A stretch of DNA of 25,565 nt from an uncultured Sterolibacteriaceae bacterium (GTDB lineage Bacteria > Pseudomonadota > Gammaproteobacteria > Burkholderiales > Rhodocyclaceae): the NCBI GenBank assembly GCA_937888595.1, contig CALARK010000015.1, positions 1 through 25,565 of the forward strand, given 5' to 3'. Below are positions 23,896 to 25,565 of this stretch, piece after piece. The notes under the pieces were generated by a model, which worked only from the letters and a program-made list of their open reading frames with translations, was not told the origin of the DNA and did not search any database. The first letter of the stretch is position 1; the number at the start of each line of letters is the position of its first letter. Position numbers and translations under genes: made by a program.

Positions 23896-24501
23896 TCACG
23901 AGGAAGCAGTTTGGACATCGTTTTCTCCCTCAGAAATTGATTCAAGTTTTCCTCGAAGCAATTCCAAGCTTTCAATCGAAATCTTTCCAGACAAGGCACC
24001 GGTGACAAGCTCGTCTGTCCGTAAATCGATCGAAATCTGCTGAGCGAAGAGACCAAGCATCTTTGCACAGGCTTCGAGCGCACGCAAAGGATCGATAAAC
24101 CGGATTTCAGAAATTTGATTCTTGTAGACACGAATCCCGGCAATTGGAATTCCCTTCGGCAAATCCTTTATTCCGTTCTTAAACTTGACAGAGCCATCTT
24201 CCTCAATAGTCAAAATCGACCTGATGTCGAAAGTGGCAATATCCGTAAGGGACTTCACGACTGCATGCTCGGAAAAGCCTGATTCGGCAAGAAGTTGACT
24301 GATACGCGCGGAAACCTCTGGTTTTCTCAAGTTTTCACTGCCAATTGCATGGAATCCGTGTTCGGTTTTCGCTCGATAGCCAGCTCGCTTTGCCGCATTG
24401 GTTGCGTTGAAGTTCGATTCGCCGAGATAGTACCGACAGAAAAGTTCCTGACGATGAGTAAGTTTACTCTTATATTGCTTGCGTTGGTTTTTTTTCGGCA
24501 T
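23896..24501 (-). CDS. terS: Phage terminase small subunit
   Basis: 201-aa small terminase (Terminase_2 type), which recognises viral DNA for packaging. Residues 15-70 hold the typical helix-turn-helix region: LTHRQELFCRYYL, then NATNAAKRAGY and LRKPEVSARI. Residues 80-200 form the oligomerisation and charged tail. The ATG at 24501 is preceded by GAGGAA and lies inside the end of the upstream gene (32-base overlap). The large subunit gene normally follows directly, but here the sequence downstream is the end of the propeller gene. It is thus an orphan: a prophage remnant or a satellite that redirects a helper phage's packaging. Confidence 0.85.
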   Translation of the reverse strand: MPKKNQRKQYKSKLTHRQELFCRYYLGESNFNATNAAKRAGYRAKTEHGFHAIGSENLRKPEVSARISQLLAESGFSEHAVVKSLTDIATFDIRSILTIEEDGSVKFKNGIKDLPKGIPIAGIRVYKNQISEIRFIDPLRALEACAKMLGLFAQQISIDLRTDELVTGALSGKISIESLELLRGKLESISEGENDVQTASS

Positions 24502-24949
24502 TTTTCTTTGTTCTTCCTCGGCGCCCTGCAGGCGGCTGTGATCCTTCGGGGATTTCTACCGGTGTCTCACTGGGTTTGAGTTTGAATGTCTTCATGACAC
24601 AATCCATGAACACCTTGAGATGTTTGACCTCTGACCATCCCGGACTGAATGCGATTGCTTCGATGTGCGTTGGATTGATGATGATCACTTCAATGAATAG
24701 ATTCTTGAAAAAATCCGAGAAGCTCGTGCGCTTGAACGGGTACAGGCGAAAGCTTTTTTCCGCTTCTCTTTCCCATGCAATATAGCTCGGGACACCACGG
24801 AGCATTGCGATCAACAAGTGATTGATTCGATTCAACACAGGGAACACATTCGCCTCAAAAAAAAAGAATCCTCTCGAGGGCGAAAGGAGTAACTCCCCCG
24901 AGAGGACCGGTGAAGAAAGGCACTGAATCAAAGGGTCACTTGGCATCAT
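24470..24949 (-). CDS. Hypothetical protein overlapping terS
   Basis: 159-aa protein of unknown function. The start is taken at the ATG at 24949 (a tandem ATG follows at 24946) because GGAG lies just upstream; an earlier in-frame ATG at 24985 lacks such a site. The middle is mixed hydrophobic/aromatic without clear membrane helices, and the last 40 residues are Pro- and Lys-rich and probably unstructured. It overlaps terS by 32 bases on the same strand, so both are likely translated from one phage-type transcript. I recognise no family. Confidence 0.5.
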   Translation of the reverse strand: MMPSDPLIQCLSSPVLSGELLLSPSRGFFFFEANVFPVLNRINHLLIAMLRGVPSYIAWEREAEKSFRLYPFKRTSFSDFFKNLFIEVIIINPTHIEAIAFSPGWSEVKHLKVFMDCVMKTFKLKPSETPVEIPEGSQPPAGRRGRTKKNAEKKPTQAI

Positions 24950-25206
24950 CTCTCCAAACCTGATGAGGCACAATACGATTGTCAATCTGTATTTAATCTA
25001 AAACAAAGGGAACGGTGAAAAACGGTGATAAACTGCGTAAGGGGTGAAAATCTGTTTAAAAATAATTTCGCGGTCGCGCAACAACATGAGACGGCTTTGG
25101 AACGGGTGACAAATTTGGCACCTATGTTTTTCTGACGATTTTGGCGACATGCTATTCAAGTATTTTCAATAAATACAATCATTTATGGCACTTACAAAAC
25201 TCAGCC

Positions 25207-25233
25207 GCACAGGTTCGAATCCTGTCGGGCGTA
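25207..25233 (+). other. tRNA 3'-end fragment, likely integrase attachment site
   Basis: ACAGG (25209-25213), TTCGAAT loop (25214-25220) and CCTGT (25221-25225) form a perfect T-arm. CGGGCGT (25226-25232) and A25233 fit a 3' acceptor strand and discriminator. No matching 5' acceptor strand (ACGCCCG), D-arm or anticodon arm is seen in the 80 bases upstream, so the tRNA is not complete. Such 3' ends are the usual cores of att sites left by tyrosine integrases. tRNA identity cannot be given. Confidence 0.7.
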
Positions 25234-25285
25234 TTCAATAAAATCAACGACTTGCGGATCACGCGTCTCCGGGTCGAAATCATTC

Positions 25286-25305
25286 GGGCTAACTCGGGGC
25301 TAACT
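25286..25305. repeat. Short direct repeat beside the tRNA fragment
   Basis: GGGCTAACT occurs at 25286-25294 and 25297-25305 (11-base step), about 55 bases from the putative attachment core. It could be integrase arm-binding sites; too short to be sure. Confidence 0.35.
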
Positions 25306-25565
25306 TTTTGGCGTGGAACACACCTTGTGATTCAAATCCACCAAGAGGGCGTCAATCCCATCGCGACAGATATTCGGATGCAATAAACACAGGGCAACCC
25401 GCACCTTAAACTCTGCAAATACATGGTCCCCAGACGCGTATCAAATCGCCGGACACGCGTTCCTGAAAAATAGGTCGATCGCTGTCCCGAATGCTTGCCT
25501 TTGCTTACGCTGTTAGATTCCAGATTTTTTAGCTGGGAAACCTTGATTTCTTTCGGAATAATTAG

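Larger units (their letters stand above)
24950..25565. other. Non-coding right end
   Basis: About 600 bases with no convincing gene. The first part (24960-25200) is AT-rich and holds the upstream side of the phage-type pair. It then contains the tRNA fragment (25207-25233) and short direct repeats (25286-25305). An 81-residue open frame across the tRNA fragment (25141-25386) is read-through of RNA-gene sequence and not supported. Confidence 0.55.

Noticed and set aside
25150..25233. Complete tRNA gene
   Set aside because: Only T-arm and 3' acceptor strand are present; no complementary 5' acceptor strand, D-arm or anticodon arm upstream.
25141..25386. 81-residue open frame across the tRNA fragment as an integrase start
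   Set aside because: It reads through a T-arm, has no recognisable integrase motif and ends after 81 residues.

Overview
The window reads as a piece of a bacterial chromosome from an uncultured lineage. Two features suggest this: secreted proteins carrying Pro-Thr-Pro-Thr-Pro-Gly tracts and an FG-GAP-like tail, a style I associate with poorly cultured phyla, and a dense stack of mobile antiviral genes. I cannot name the phylum. Start sites with AGGAGG-like ribosome binding sites and sigma70-like promoters are ordinary for bacteria.

Layout. (1) Positions 1-12543, minus strand: a tightly packed operon read from right to left. It starts at a good sigma70-like promoter (12543-12516) and encodes a small helix-turn-helix protein, a BrxF-like P-loop ATPase, a BrxC-like (DUF6079-type) giant ATPase, an adenine methyltransferase in the PglXI position, an AAA+ ATPase, a subtilisin-like (S8) protease and an SNF2-type helicase that runs off the left edge. 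The order brxF-brxC-pglXI-helicase matches a type 3 BREX phage-defence locus. An AAA+/subtilase pair sits inside it, between methylase and helicase. The expected pglZ and brxA would lie beyond position 1. (2) 12517-13422: a truncated gamma-glutamylcyclotransferase-like gene cut at an insertion-sequence-like end, then about 500 bases with repeats but no gene. (3) 13423-17881, plus strand: a Gabija pair, gajA (OLD nuclease) and gajB (UvrD-type helicase), overlapping by 29 bases, followed by an unannotated 240-aa gene that may have a ChaC/gamma-glutamylcyclotransferase-like fold. (4) 17882-18389: non-coding, ending in a compact three-stem inverted-repeat structure. (5) 18390-23715: a divergent pair of secreted proteins, a 1245-aa putative carbohydrate-active protein with six Pro-Thr tracts and FG-GAP-like repeats, and a 491-aa beta-propeller-like protein. 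(6) 23896-25565: phage-derived material, namely a terminase small subunit without a large subunit, a small overlapping gene upstream of it, and a 3' fragment of a tRNA that looks like an integrase attachment site.

How the parts work together. BREX marks self DNA by methylation and blocks phage replication. Gabija senses and cuts phage DNA. The two sit back to back and are separated by the scar of a mobile element, so this is a defence island. The least explained pieces are the AAA+/S8 pair inside BREX, the AT-rich and apparently swapped core of the methyltransferase, the third gene behind gajAB, and the scattered Pro-Thr tracts in the secreted protein.
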